In this document: in pieces, positions 16,499 to 25,343 of the stretch
Layout: each line of letters starts with the position of its first letter
How positions within the stretch are numbered: position 1 is the stretch's first letter
Origin: Treponema_C sp050320395
Lineage (GTDB): Bacteria; Spirochaetota; Spirochaetia; Treponematales; Treponemataceae
Length of the DNA stretch: 64,000 bases
Assembly (NCBI RefSeq): GCF_050320395.1
Contig: NZ_CP144459.1
Location: 1,240,001-1,304,000 of the forward strand
Direction: 5' to 3'
Made by a program: the position numbers and the translations under genes
Notes under the pieces: generated by a model
Databases searched by the model: none
What the model saw: the letters and a program-made list of their open reading frames with translations, nothing else
What the model was told of the DNA's origin: nothing

Positions 16499-16969
16499 AT
16501 GAAAGAGTTTTTAAAAAAATTCGAATTATATATCGGCAGTGTTTTTATAGCCGTGACGGTTATCGTTGTCGTTATGAACGTATTTACCCGGTATGTGTTG
16601 AAATTTACCTTTTTTTGGGCCGAAGAGCTTGCAGTAGGCTGTTTTGTGTGGACCATCTTTTTGGGAACCGCCGCAGCCTATAAAGAAAAAGCCCTCATAG
16701 GAGTTGAAGCCCTTGTTGTTTTGCTGCCTCAAAAGGGCAGAAATATTTTAGCCTTTTTTACCTATCTTCTGCTTTTGGTATTGTGCAGCGTTATGCTCTA
16801 TTTCAGCTTTACCTATGTGTCATCTTCTTCAAAAATAACTGCCGCATTGGAAGTATCCTATGCCTATATCAATACGTCGATTATTATTTCCTTTGCTTTG
16901 ATGACGATTTACACCCTTGTTTTTGTCGTAAAAAGTTTTAAAAAAGCTTTTTTAAGTAAACCGAATTAA
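16499..16969 (+). CDS. dctQ: TRAP transporter small permease, DctQ family
   Basis: Small four-helix membrane subunit, 156 residues. The family motif region FTFFWAEELAVGCFVWTIFLGTAAAYKEKALIGVE is recognisable (here given as its key parts WAEE and GTAAAY). Start ATG 16499 is preceded by GGAG at 16489; a longer frame from 16418 would begin inside the stem-loop and is not used. Forms the permease together with the DctM protein encoded 26 nt downstream. Confidence 0.9.
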   Translation: MKEFLKKFELYIGSVFIAVTVIVVVMNVFTRYVLKFTFFWAEELAVGCFVWTIFLGTAAAYKEKALIGVEALVVLLPQKGRNILAFFTYLLLLVLCSVMLYFSFTYVSSSSKITAALEVSYAYINTSIIISFALMTIYTLVFVVKSFKKAFLSKPN

Positions 16970-16995
16970 AAATCCGTCCTTATGCAGGAGAGTGT

Positions 16996-18282
16996 ATGGA
17001 ATCGTTTTATCCGATTATTATTTTGTTTATTCTGTTTTTTTTGGATATTCCTATCGGCTTTGCCCTTATCGGTTCGTCCCTGTTTTATTTTATTTTTTTG
17101 AACAATACGATGCCGATGAACATGGTTATTCAGCAATTCGTTACCTCGATAGAGTCCTTTCCGTATTTGGCCGTTCCGCTTTTTATTATGGTCGGCTCGG
17201 TTATGAATTATTCGGGCATAAGCGAACAGCTGATGAATATGGCCGAAGTATTGGCCGGCCATATGAAAGGAGGTCTTGCACAGGTTAACTGTATTTTAAG
17301 CGCCCTGATGGGAGGTATTTCCGGTTCGGCAAATGCGGATGCGGCGATGGAATCCAAAATTCTGGTTCCGGAAATGATAAAAAAAGGCTTTTCAAAACCC
17401 TTTTCGGCTGCCATTACCGCGGCTTCTTCGGCCGTCAGTCCCGTTATTCCTCCGGGCACAAACCTTATTTTGTACGCATTGATTGCAAACGTTCCGGTCG
17501 GCGATATGTTTCTTGCAGGCTATACGCCCGGTATTTTGATGACGGTGAGCTTAATGATTGCGGTTCACATCGTTTCGGTAAAACGGGACTATGCCCCCTC
17601 GCGCGCGCGCCGGGCAACCTTTAAAGAAATCGGAAAACAATCGCTTAAATCGATTTGGGCTCTTGCAATTCCCTTCGGTATTATTCTCGGCATGAGAATC
17701 GGTATGTTTACGCCGACGGAAGCCGGAGGCATTGCCGTACTGTTTTGCTTTATCGTAGGATTTTTTATATATAAAAAGCTGAAACCGCGCCACATACCCC
17801 TTATTTTAATGGAAACGGTTAAAAGTACCGGTGCGGTTATGATTATTATTGCAAGTGCAAAGGTTTTCGGTTATTATTTAACTCTTGAGCGGATTCCGCA
17901 AATGATTACCGAAATGTTGATGAATTTTACGTCAAATCCTTTTATTCTGCTTATGGTAATAAACGTGCTTTTGTTATTTATCGGCATGTTTATCGAAGGG
18001 GGTGCCGCCCTTGTTATTTTAGCGCCTCTTTTGGTTCCTGCCGTAAAAGCTTTGGGTGTGGATCCCCTGCATTTCGGCGTTATTTTTATCGTCAACATTA
18101 TGATCGGGGGCCTCACCCCTCCGTTCGGTTCCATGATGTTTACGGTTTGTTCCATTGTGAATGTAAAGCTTGAAGAGTTTTTAAAAGAGATTTGGCCCTT
18201 TATTATAGCTCTTTTATGCGTATTATTGTTGGTAACATATTCAAAAACTGTTGCCTTGTTTATTCCGAATTTATTTGTATAA
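16996..18282 (+). CDS. dctM: TRAP transporter large permease, DctM family
   Basis: Main translocation subunit, 428 residues with about 12 hydrophobic segments, the usual family size. Characteristic stretches are MGGISGSANADAAM near residue 105, PVIPPGTNLILYA, and NIMIGGLTPPFGSMMF near the C-terminus, which are the conserved ion/substrate-site loops of the DctM family. The start ATG 16996 has AGGAGA 5 nt upstream. Last transporter gene before the Ldh2-like dehydrogenase. Confidence 0.95.
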   Translation: MESFYPIIILFILFFLDIPIGFALIGSSLFYFIFLNNTMPMNMVIQQFVTSIESFPYLAVPLFIMVGSVMNYSGISEQLMNMAEVLAGHMKGGLAQVNCILSALMGGISGSANADAAMESKILVPEMIKKGFSKPFSAAITAASSAVSPVIPPGTNLILYALIANVPVGDMFLAGYTPGILMTVSLMIAVHIVSVKRDYAPSRARRATFKEIGKQSLKSIWALAIPFGIILGMRIGMFTPTEAGGIAVLFCFIVGFFIYKKLKPRHIPLILMETVKSTGAVMIIIASAKVFGYYLTLERIPQMITEMLMNFTSNPFILLMVINVLLLFIGMFIEGGAALVILAPLLVPAVKALGVDPLHFGVIFIVNIMIGGLTPPFGSMMFTVCSIVNVKLEEFLKEIWPFIIALLCVLLLVTYSKTVALFIPNLFV

Positions 18283-18357
18283 TAAGCGGACAGGAGTGCC
18301 GATTATTATATCGAAAAACAATAATTTCAAATTGATTTTGAAGTGGAGGTAAAGAAA

Positions 18358-19482
18358 ATGGCGTATGAAGATGCCTACAAAGACTGCATTTGGATGGATT
18401 TTGCCTATCTTGAAAAATTCATGACCGATGCTCTGGAAGCCGCGGGTGTTCCCGAAAAAGATGCGAAAATCATCGGCGACGTATTGATTGAATCGGATAA
18501 AAGAGGAATCGATTCTCACGGTATCGGACGGTTAAAACCGATTTATATCGACCGCATTCAAGCCGGTATTTTAAACCCGGTTACAAAGATCGATGTTTTA
18601 AAAGACGATAAAACCGCCGCCGTTTTGGACGGCAATAACGGTATGGGACACGTTGTTTCTCACAAAGCTATGGAGATGGCAATCGCCAAGGCAAAGGAAT
18701 ACGGTATGGGTATGGTTGCGGTTACAAACTCCACCCACTACGGTATCGCCGGTTACTATGTAACGATGGCAACTCAAGCCGGTATGATAGGCATTACCGG
18801 AACAAACGCCCGTCCCTCGATTGCTCCGACATTCGGCGTTGAAAACATGCTCGGAACAAACCCCTTAACCTTCGGTATGCCCACCGATGAAGAGTTTCCC
18901 TTTGTATTGGACTGCGCAACGTCGGTAAGTCAGCGCGGAAAAATCGAAGTATACGGCCGGGCCGGAAAAGAACTTCCCAAAGGCTGGGTAATCGACGAAA
19001 ACGGCAATACGAGAACCGACACACAGCAGGTTTTGGTCGACTTAACCAAGGGTAAGGCCGCTTTAACGCCGCTGGGAGGCTTGGGAGACGAAACGGGAGG
19101 CTATAAGGGCTTCGGTTATGCAACCGTTGTGGAAATCCTTTGTGCGGCCCTTCAAAACGGCCCCTTTTTGAAGGCCCTTAACGGAATCGATGAAAACGGC
19201 AAGCAGATTCCCTATCCTTTGGGACACTTTTTTATCGCCATCGACCCCGAACGCTTTATGGGCTTGGAAGTCTTTAAAAAAGTTACCGGCGGTATTTTAC
19301 GCGAATTGCGTGCGTCAAGAAAGGCTCCCGGTCACGACAGAATCTATACCGCAGGAGAAAAAGAGCACCTTGCCTGGCTGTACCGCAAAGAGCACGGATG
19401 CCCCGTTCCCCCGTCTTTGCAAAAGGTAATGATCGATTTGAGAAACCATTACAAAATGGATTATAAGTTCGATTTCGAATAA
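18358..19482 (+). CDS. Ldh2/MDH2-family NAD(P)H dehydrogenase
   Basis: Malate/L-sulfolactate/ureidoglycolate/2,3-diketogulonate dehydrogenase family, 374 residues. Visible family residues: SDKRGIDSHGIGRL with the substrate Arg and His, the catalytic His in NSTHYGIAGYY, GTNARPSIAP, and FVLDCATS with the Asp that pairs with the catalytic His. Start ATG 18358 is preceded by GTGGAGGT; the GTG at 18343 is part of that ribosome binding site. It probably reduces or oxidises an alpha-hydroxy or alpha-keto acid brought in by the adjacent TRAP system, as E. coli YiaK does with YiaMNO. The substrate cannot be read from the sequence. Confidence 0.88.
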   Translation: MAYEDAYKDCIWMDFAYLEKFMTDALEAAGVPEKDAKIIGDVLIESDKRGIDSHGIGRLKPIYIDRIQAGILNPVTKIDVLKDDKTAAVLDGNNGMGHVVSHKAMEMAIAKAKEYGMGMVAVTNSTHYGIAGYYVTMATQAGMIGITGTNARPSIAPTFGVENMLGTNPLTFGMPTDEEFPFVLDCATSVSQRGKIEVYGRAGKELPKGWVIDENGNTRTDTQQVLVDLTKGKAALTPLGGLGDETGGYKGFGYATVVEILCAALQNGPFLKALNGIDENGKQIPYPLGHFFIAIDPERFMGLEVFKKVTGGILRELRASRKAPGHDRIYTAGEKEHLAWLYRKEHGCPVPPSLQKVMIDLRNHYKMDYKFDFE

Positions 19483-19508
19483 GGTGTGATTTTTCCTACA
19501 ACCTTGAA

Positions 19509-19547
19509 AACGCCGATTGCGGTTTAAATCCGCAGTCGGCGTTTTTT
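19509..19547. terminator. Bidirectional terminator
   Basis: A 14-bp stem, AACGCCGATTGCGG (19509-19522) with CCGCAGTCGGCGTT (19530-19543, one G-U pair), loop TTTAAAT, followed on the plus strand by TTTTTT and on the minus strand by TTTT. It sits between two convergent genes. Confidence 0.9.
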
Positions 19548-20340
19548 AGTCTGCCAGGTTCAATTCGGTACTTGTTATACAGCGCATGCCGCGCTTTTCC
19601 ATGTCTTCAACAAAGAGTTTGGCGTGTTTTTCAAAACCCGCAACAGGTGTGGTACAATCGGAAAGCAGTGTCAAAGAAGAAGGCGGTATATAGGCCGTTA
19701 AATCGCGTATCGTTTGCCCGACACAGTGCGACAGGGCTTCTCCTGCGATGATAATGCGGTCGGCTTTTTTTAATCGGTTTATGAGGGAAAAATTCATATG
19801 GGTTGAAGGGTCATCGGGATCGGGGACTTCCGACTGAAGTACGCTGTAATGTTCGGTATATGCGTTCAGCGACTTTATAATAAAATCGGCTTTAAGCATG
19901 GGTCTGCTGAGTTCCCATGCATGACCGGCCTCCCATACCCGCTTTTCCATCATCATTCCGTATGAGCCCATGAGACAATGGGGCGGCCAAAGAATAAGGG
20001 TGTGCCTTCCGCGGGCTTCGAGTTCCTGCAGGTATTTTTCGACCCGTTTTTCGGCATCCGGATCAACCGGACGGAATTTTCCCCGGGTATAGTCATCGTA
20101 GGTAATTTCGGTAAAATCCGGCGGGATGTTTCCGTTTGCATCCCTCCAAAATACGGCATGTGCTATGTGATATGCACAATGCGAATCGAAGGTTGCATAT
20201 ATTGAATGGATGTATGCTCCGTTTGTTTGAATAAACCGTGCCGTATTGGCACAATTTTCGACTGCACCGGGAATATAAAGCGAACCCTCAGGAGTGCAAA
20301 AATCGTTTTGCATATCTATGAGCAAGAGCGCATTATTCAT
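19546..20340 (-). CDS. Nicotinamidase/isochorismatase-family cysteine hydrolase
   Basis: Amidase of the isochorismatase superfamily, 264 residues, longer than bacterial PncA (about 210). The triad is visible: Asp in LLIDMQNDF, a lysine most likely in FIIKSLN, and the nucleophile Cys in SHCVGQT. A metal site of the nicotinamidase type is suggested by TFDSHCAYHIAH, and WPPHCLMGS matches the nicotinamidase pattern WPxHCxxGS/T. Conversion of nicotinamide to nicotinate is the best guess; another amide substrate is possible because of insertions around residues 70-115 and 160-175. Monocistronic, divergent from rnz, and closed by the shared terminator. Confidence 0.8.
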   Translation of the reverse strand: MNNALLLIDMQNDFCTPEGSLYIPGAVENCANTARFIQTNGAYIHSIYATFDSHCAYHIAHAVFWRDANGNIPPDFTEITYDDYTRGKFRPVDPDAEKRVEKYLQELEARGRHTLILWPPHCLMGSYGMMMEKRVWEAGHAWELSRPMLKADFIIKSLNAYTEHYSVLQSEVPDPDDPSTHMNFSLINRLKKADRIIIAGEALSHCVGQTIRDLTAYIPPSSLTLLSDCTTPVAGFEKHAKLFVEDMEKRGMRCITSTELNLAD

Positions 20341-20368
20341 AGCCCCAGTATACCCCCTTTAAGAGCGC

Positions 20369-20398
20369 TTGTCAATGATTCCGTTTTTAAGCTATACT
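20369..20398 (+). promoter_or_regulatory. Promoter of rnz operon
   Basis: TTGTCA (20369-20374), 18-nt spacer, TATACT (20393-20398), then only 7 nt to the ATG of rnz. There is no Shine-Dalgarno, so the mRNA is predicted to be leaderless. Confidence 0.7.
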
Positions 20399-20405
20399 GA
20401 AGCAT

Positions 20406-21332
20406 ATGAATCTTGAAGCTTTTGTATTGGGATGCGGCGGAATGATGCCCCTTCCGTACCGTCATTTAACATCGGTGCTGCTCAGGCGCGAAGGGCAGCT
20501 TTTTTTATTCGACGGCGGAGAAGGGACTCAAGTGTCGCTTCGCCGGCTTAATCTCAAATGGAAAAAAATAAATGCGATTTTTGTCAGCCACACCCATGCC
20601 GATCATGTAACGGGTCTTCCGGGAATATTGATGCTCTCGTCGCAGGTAGAGCGCGATGAGCCCCTCTATATTTACGGGCCGCCTAAAATCGCCGAATATA
20701 TAGAATCGAGCCGCTCCGTCCTCGACATGTACATCAATTATCCGATTATCGTTAAGGAAATAGAAGCCCCCTGCATATGTTATGAAGGCGACGGTTTTTA
20801 TGTGCGCGCCTTTCCCCTCAAGCATACAAAAACCTGCGTCGGCTATACTTTGGAAGAATTGGACAGACCCGGCGAGTTTAAGCCCGAAAAGGCTAAGGAG
20901 CTGGGGGTTCCCGTCGGCCCCCTGTGGTCGAAACTCCAGCACGGGGAAAGCGTCGTTACTCCCGACGGAAAAGAAGTGTCGCCCGATGAGGTGTTGGGGC
21001 CCGCACGCAGAGGAAGAAAGTTCAGCTATGTAACCGATACCCTCTATCTTCCCTCGATAGCAAAAGAGGTGCGCGGTTCGGACTTATTGATTTGTGAGGG
21101 AATGTTTACAAAGGAATTTGAAGATCAGGCGGCCGAAAAAAAGCACATGACGTCTACTCAGGCGGCGACAATCGCAAAGGATGCTCAAGCCGATAAGCTC
21201 GGCCTTATTCATTACAGCCCGCGCTATACGGACAGTGAGTTAAAACAGCTTTTGACCGAAGCTCAATCGGTTTTTAAAGAAACGGTTCTTACAAAAGACA
21301 GGATGATATTCGACATTCCCTATAAGGACTAA
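20406..21332 (+). CDS. rnz: Ribonuclease Z
   Basis: Zinc-dependent endonuclease that trims the 3' end of tRNA precursors after the discriminator base. The 308-residue protein starts with the family signature GCGGMMPLPYRHLTS and has the metallo-beta-lactamase motif SHTHADHVTGLPG, a later histidine in FPLKHTKTCVGY, the Asp of YVTDT and a C-terminal H in HYSPRYTD. The first motif reads HTHADH instead of the more common HxHGDH. This matters here because both tRNA genes whose 3' ends were inspected, and the tRNA-Pro gene abutting a coding region at 35973, lack an encoded CCA and need this enzyme. It begins a four-gene run with the ABC genes, though the functional link is unclear. Confidence 0.95.
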   Translation: MNLEAFVLGCGGMMPLPYRHLTSVLLRREGQLFLFDGGEGTQVSLRRLNLKWKKINAIFVSHTHADHVTGLPGILMLSSQVERDEPLYIYGPPKIAEYIESSRSVLDMYINYPIIVKEIEAPCICYEGDGFYVRAFPLKHTKTCVGYTLEELDRPGEFKPEKAKELGVPVGPLWSKLQHGESVVTPDGKEVSPDEVLGPARRGRKFSYVTDTLYLPSIAKEVRGSDLLICEGMFTKEFEDQAAEKKHMTSTQAATIAKDAQADKLGLIHYSPRYTDSELKQLLTEAQSVFKETVLTKDRMIFDIPYKD

Positions 21333-21333
21333 G

Positions 21334-22050
21334 ATGATTGTATTGGAGAATTTTTCAAAAAGCTACGGCCGGCATACGGCGGTCGAAAACCTCTCCTTTA
21401 GCGCCGAAAGTGCATGTATTACCGCCCTTGCCGGTTTAAACGGGGCGGGAAAAACCACCGTTTTAAAGGCGATATGCGGTATTCACCGTGCGGATTCGGG
21501 ACTTGTTTCGGTAAACGGTATCGATACGGCCGAAAATCCCGTGGAGGCCGCTTCTCTTATAGGTTTTATGAGCGAACATGCGGTGTTCCCGCCCTTTTTT
21601 ACGGTATACGAGTTTTTATACGGAGAAGCCCTTATACTCTGTGAAGCGCAAAAAGCCGCCGGGAATCTTGAGCGCGTTATGTCTTTGTGCGATTTGGAAG
21701 CTTTGGCAAACAGAAAAATCGCTTCTCTTTCAAACGGCGAAAAAAAACGCACCGCTTTGGCGCGCAGCCTCTTAAGCGACCCTGAAATCTTAATCCTCGA
21801 TGAACCGGCTTCGGGTTTGGACCCTGCACAAAGCGCCCGTATGCGCTCTCTTATCGCCGCTGCGGGAAAAACAAAAACCGTTTTATTTTCGACCCACCTT
21901 ATTCACGAAATGGAAAATCTGTGCACTGAAATCGTTATACTGCATAAGGGACGTCTTGCCGCACAGGGAAGCGTTTCGTCTTTGTGTGTGCAAACGGGTG
22001 CGGATAATTTGGAAACGGCTTTTTTACGCATAACCGGAGAAGAGCATTGA
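21334..22050 (+). CDS. ABC transporter ATP-binding protein, GldA-like
   Basis: A 238-residue ATPase with Walker A GLNGAGKTT, Q-loop region, signature LSNGEKKR, Walker B ILILDEPASGLDP and the switch histidine in FSTHLIHEM. This type pairs with ABC-2 permeases. It begins 1 nt after the rnz stop and overlaps the fused permease gene by 4 nt, so it is translationally coupled to it. The export substrate is unknown. Confidence 0.92.
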   Translation: MIVLENFSKSYGRHTAVENLSFSAESACITALAGLNGAGKTTVLKAICGIHRADSGLVSVNGIDTAENPVEAASLIGFMSEHAVFPPFFTVYEFLYGEALILCEAQKAAGNLERVMSLCDLEALANRKIASLSNGEKKRTALARSLLSDPEILILDEPASGLDPAQSARMRSLIAAAGKTKTVLFSTHLIHEMENLCTEIVILHKGRLAAQGSVSSLCVQTGADNLETAFLRITGEEH

Positions 22051-24323
22051 TTGATAAACGATTTAAAGCCCTTTTACGCCGCGATTTATTTTCTCTTGTC
22101 CTTAATCCTGCTGCCCGTCTAAGCGGCATTTTTTTTACCCTTTTTTGTTTTATAAACTTTTTTATCTTCGCCCGTTTTTTTGTTCCCCTTGCAGGCTCAA
22201 CCGATATGAGAACTTTTTTTGCACCTATGCCTTTTTTATCGATTGTGTGCATTCCGGCCTTAACCGTAAGCCTCTGGACTTCCTATGAGCGCTCTGCAGT
22301 GCTTCCCCTGTGCGCTTCTATGCGCATACTTTCAAAGTGGCTTTCGGCCCTTGTTTTTATATCCTTTTTTTTGCTTGTATCGTCGGCGGTGCCTCTTGCC
22401 GCATCCTTTTTCGGCAGGGTGGAGTATTCGGTTGTGCTTACGGGCTTTTTCGGTATCTTATCGGTTTTTTCGGCCCTTATTGCCCTCGGACTCTTTGTGT
22501 CCCTGGTTTTCCGCTCGAAGGCTTTGAGTTTTTCGCTTTCCGCTCTTTTGTTTGCTCTCTTTTCATTCGTTCATCTCGGCTCCTCGTTCAGCACATCTTC
22601 GACCGTACAAGAGCTGCTGCGGTTTTTGTCTTTTTCGCGGCATTTCGATGCGGCGGGAAAGGGGATTATAGACAGCCGCGGCTTTTTGTTTTTTGCATGT
22701 TTTACGTTTTTATTTTTAAGTTTAAGCGCCTTTGTTGTCGAATACGGACGGTATTCGGCATATTCAAAAAGCCCTTATAAAAAAGCCCTGACGGTAAAAT
22801 ACGCTGCACTTTTTATATTTGCCTTACTGTGCTTGTGGAACAGCCGCATCTTTTATTTCCGTATCGATGTAACCTCGGACAAAAGATACAGCCTGTGCGA
22901 TGTAAGTAAAAGGGCTTTTTCTTTTTTGGAAAATCCTTTGACGATTTCCTATTATCTTTCTCCCGAACTTGAAAGCGCCTATCCTGCAATCGGCGAGGTA
23001 AAAGAGTTTTTATACAATTATGCGGACTTATCAAAGACTGTTGCCGTCCGCACCGTGCGTGTAAAAAGCGAAGAAGATAAAAAAGAGGCGCAAAATGCGG
23101 GTATTTTCCCCGAAGTTTTGGATAAAGAGCTTTTGTTCGGCACAAGATACGAAGAAGGGGAAGGAAGGGAAGCTCTTGTCGTGTATTCGGGGATTGTGCT
23201 TGAGTATGAAGATAAGTCGGTTCCCATTCCCTTTGTGCTTACTCCCTTTAATGTCGAATTCAATATAGCCGATGCTCTTCCTCTTTTAACCGCTTCGGAA
23301 AAACTTGAGCGTCCGAGACGAAGCGTACAGCTTATTGCGGCAAACTATACAAGCCTCGATGGGGAATATCCCTATCTTGTACCCTGGCTCGAAGGGGCGG
23401 GCTTTAGCGTAAATGTAATACCGATGATTGAACGCGATGAGCTTTTCAGCCGTATGGATATGCCGCTTATAATCATCGGCTCATCTCTTTTGGATGAAGC
23501 CCAATGCGAAATTATCGACGATTTTTCAGCTTCCGGCGGTTCCATACTCTGTGCAGTAAGCGCCCATGAAGCGGATTTGGAGCGCTGGAAACTGAGCCCC
23601 CTCGGTTCCGATCCCTTTTTAAGGCTGCTTAAAAAACGGGGCATTTCCATTCTTCCTCCAATCGTCGCGGACGAACGCTGTGCCCGCATTCGTCTGCTGC
23701 GTCAACAAAGCGGCGGAATGCAAAGCGGCGATGTTGAAGCCTATGAAGAAATCGCCTATCCTTGTTTTGTAAAAATCGGCGCCGAATATGCGCTTAAAAC
23801 GCATCCGGTTACCGCATCATTCGGCGGGCTCGATTTGTTTTGGCCCTCGTATATGGAAACCGAGCATCGGGTTTTGGCTCATACAAGTGATCGCTCCTAT
23901 GTGCAGTATCCCGAATACCGTACGGATCCTCTTTCAGCGGCCGATTTTATACCTGAAAAAAGACAAAGCTTCCCGGCCGTTTGCGCCGTCGAACCGGAGG
24001 ACTACGATTTCTCTTTTGCAGGGGGCCGTATGATTGTCGTACCCGATGAATATTTTTTATCGCGTATGGTCGAATACACAAACGCCATGTATAATTTCGA
24101 TTTTGCCGTAAATGCGCTTTTATGGCTTGCAGGCGAAGAGGATTTACTGTCGATAAAAAACCGCGCCTTTAGCGATTACCGCGTAAAAGCGTCAAATTCG
24201 GGCGAATTTGCACGGAAAGCGCGTACAACGCTTATCCTGCTTTTTGCATGGTTTTGTGCGGTTTTTGCCGCGGCTTTTATTGTATTGTGTTTTTACCGCA
24301 AAAAATGCCGTTTTGAGGGCTGA
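22047..24323 (+). CDS. Fused ABC-2 permease and GldG-like periplasmic domain
   Basis: The 758-residue chain joins two parts that are separate genes in many bacteria: an ABC-2 permease with about six membrane segments (about 1-250) and a GldG/DUF7088-type extracytoplasmic region (about 275-715) bounded by membrane helices, ending with a TM helix and a short basic tail (about 730-758). The segment DVTSDKRYSLCDVSKRA is characteristic of the GldG-like family. The unit ABC ATPase, permease/GldG and DUF4340 protein occurs widely in bacteria without gliding motility; its substrate is not known. The start overlaps the ATPase stop by 4 nt. The start codon appears to be TTG (ATTGATTG), preceded by GAAGAG. 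Confidence 0.85.
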   Translation: MIDKRFKALLRRDLFSLVLNPAARLSGIFFTLFCFINFFIFARFFVPLAGSTDMRTFFAPMPFLSIVCIPALTVSLWTSYERSAVLPLCASMRILSKWLSALVFISFFLLVSSAVPLAASFFGRVEYSVVLTGFFGILSVFSALIALGLFVSLVFRSKALSFSLSALLFALFSFVHLGSSFSTSSTVQELLRFLSFSRHFDAAGKGIIDSRGFLFFACFTFLFLSLSAFVVEYGRYSAYSKSPYKKALTVKYAALFIFALLCLWNSRIFYFRIDVTSDKRYSLCDVSKRAFSFLENPLTISYYLSPELESAYPAIGEVKEFLYNYADLSKTVAVRTVRVKSEEDKKEAQNAGIFPEVLDKELLFGTRYEEGEGREALVVYSGIVLEYEDKSVPIPFVLTPFNVEFNIADALPLLTASEKLERPRRSVQLIAANYTSLDGEYPYLVPWLEGAGFSVNVIPMIERDELFSRMDMPLIIIGSSLLDEAQCEIIDDFSASGGSILCAVSAHEADLERWKLSPLGSDPFLRLLKKRGISILPPIVADERCARIRLLRQQSGGMQSGDVEAYEEIAYPCFVKIGAEYALKTHPVTASFGGLDLFWPSYMETEHRVLAHTSDRSYVQYPEYRTDPLSAADFIPEKRQSFPAVCAVEPEDYDFSFAGGRMIVVPDEYFLSRMVEYTNAMYNFDFAVNALLWLAGEEDLLSIKNRAFSDYRVKASNSGEFARKARTTLILLFAWFCAVFAAAFIVLCFYRKKCRFEG

Positions 24324-24324
24324 A

Positions 24325-25326
24325 ATGCATAAAAAAAAGCGGCTTACTTATATCTTATACGGACTCTGTGTCGTGCTTTTGTGTACGGCTGTTGCCGGAA
24401 GCATAGCCCGTAAAAACGGTAAAAATCTTAAAGAAACAAAAACGGCCCTTTTAAACCCGAAATACGCTTACGAAGTAAATTCCGTGCGTATAAGGCCCGA
24501 AAACGCTCAAAAAGAGCTTGTTTTACGCAAAATGCGGTTCGGCTGGACGGGTGAATCCGCCGACGTACAGGGCCGAAAAATACTTTTTCCGGCCGATAAT
24601 CGGCATATCGATTCTCTGATTGAAACTGCGCGAAAGATTCGCAGCATGTATATAATTTCGGACAGTAATGCTCTAAAGGGGCCAAAAAGCCCGTTTTTTG
24701 CCTCAAACGATGCTTTTTTCGATTTTTCGTTTTTACGCGATGAGAGGCTTTTTTCACGTTTTTATGTAAAAAGCGCAGCTTTCCGTGCAGGAAACCGTGC
24801 GTTTTCCCGCCTCTATATACGTCCGGTTATAAATGAAAGGCCGGCTGCAGTCTATGCCGCTCAAAGCGATTTATCCGCCTTTTTAAGTGTACAGCCGGCT
24901 GCGTGGGCCGACGGAAAATTATTTTCGGATTATGCACGGGGCGGCAAAACGGCCGACGATGTACAAAAAATTGTCTACAGCTTTTACGGCAAAGGAGGGG
25001 CACTTTCCGATCGAAAAACCTTTGCCGCAGGAGATAAGGATTTTGAGAGAGCGGTACACAATCTTTTTTCCGCGCGTACCTCACGAATAGGGGTAAAACC
25101 CGATACGGCTTTTGGGGATTCTTTTGAAAAATCCTGTGAAATAGTATGTACGTTTTCGAACGGGGAAGATGCCCGGCTTCTCATATATCCTTCAGGCGAC
25201 GATTTTATTGCAGTCCCTTCCGTGCTCGATTACGCCCTGTACATAAGTGCATGGACTGCATCTTCTATCGGAATTATAAGAGGACCTCTTGCCGAACTAT
25301 GGGAGGGGCCTCTTTCCGAATTATAG
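24325..25326 (+). CDS. DUF4340-like membrane-anchored protein
   Basis: A 333-residue protein with one N-terminal membrane segment (about 6-24) and a large extracytoplasmic region. It has the general look of DUF4340 proteins that accompany GldFG-type exporters, including a beta-rich repeat of SVRI, LVLRKM and GWTG patterns. The ATG at 24325 has GAGGGC just upstream and follows the permease stop by 1 nt; an earlier in-frame ATG at 24208 lies deep inside the permease gene. The C-terminus, GPLAELWEGPLSEL, is encoded by a 24-nt tandem repeat, see the repeat entry. Assignment is moderate; coupling to the exporter is clear. Confidence 0.65.
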   Translation: MHKKKRLTYILYGLCVVLLCTAVAGSIARKNGKNLKETKTALLNPKYAYEVNSVRIRPENAQKELVLRKMRFGWTGESADVQGRKILFPADNRHIDSLIETARKIRSMYIISDSNALKGPKSPFFASNDAFFDFSFLRDERLFSRFYVKSAAFRAGNRAFSRLYIRPVINERPAAVYAAQSDLSAFLSVQPAAWADGKLFSDYARGGKTADDVQKIVYSFYGKGGALSDRKTFAAGDKDFERAVHNLFSARTSRIGVKPDTAFGDSFEKSCEIVCTFSNGEDARLLIYPSGDDFIAVPSVLDYALYISAWTASSIGIIRGPLAELWEGPLSEL

Positions 25327-25343
25327 GAGGGCCTCTTTATCGG
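25282..25343. repeat. 24-nt tandem repeat at the end of the DUF4340-like gene
   Basis: Two full copies (25282-25305 and 25306-25329) and a partial third (25330-25343) of a unit beginning GGACCTCTTGCCGAA. Copy 1 reads TGG where copy 2 reads TAG, so the stop codon of the plus-strand gene arises from a single base difference inside the repeat. The repeat also reaches the 3' end of the converging minus-strand gene. Confidence 0.8.
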
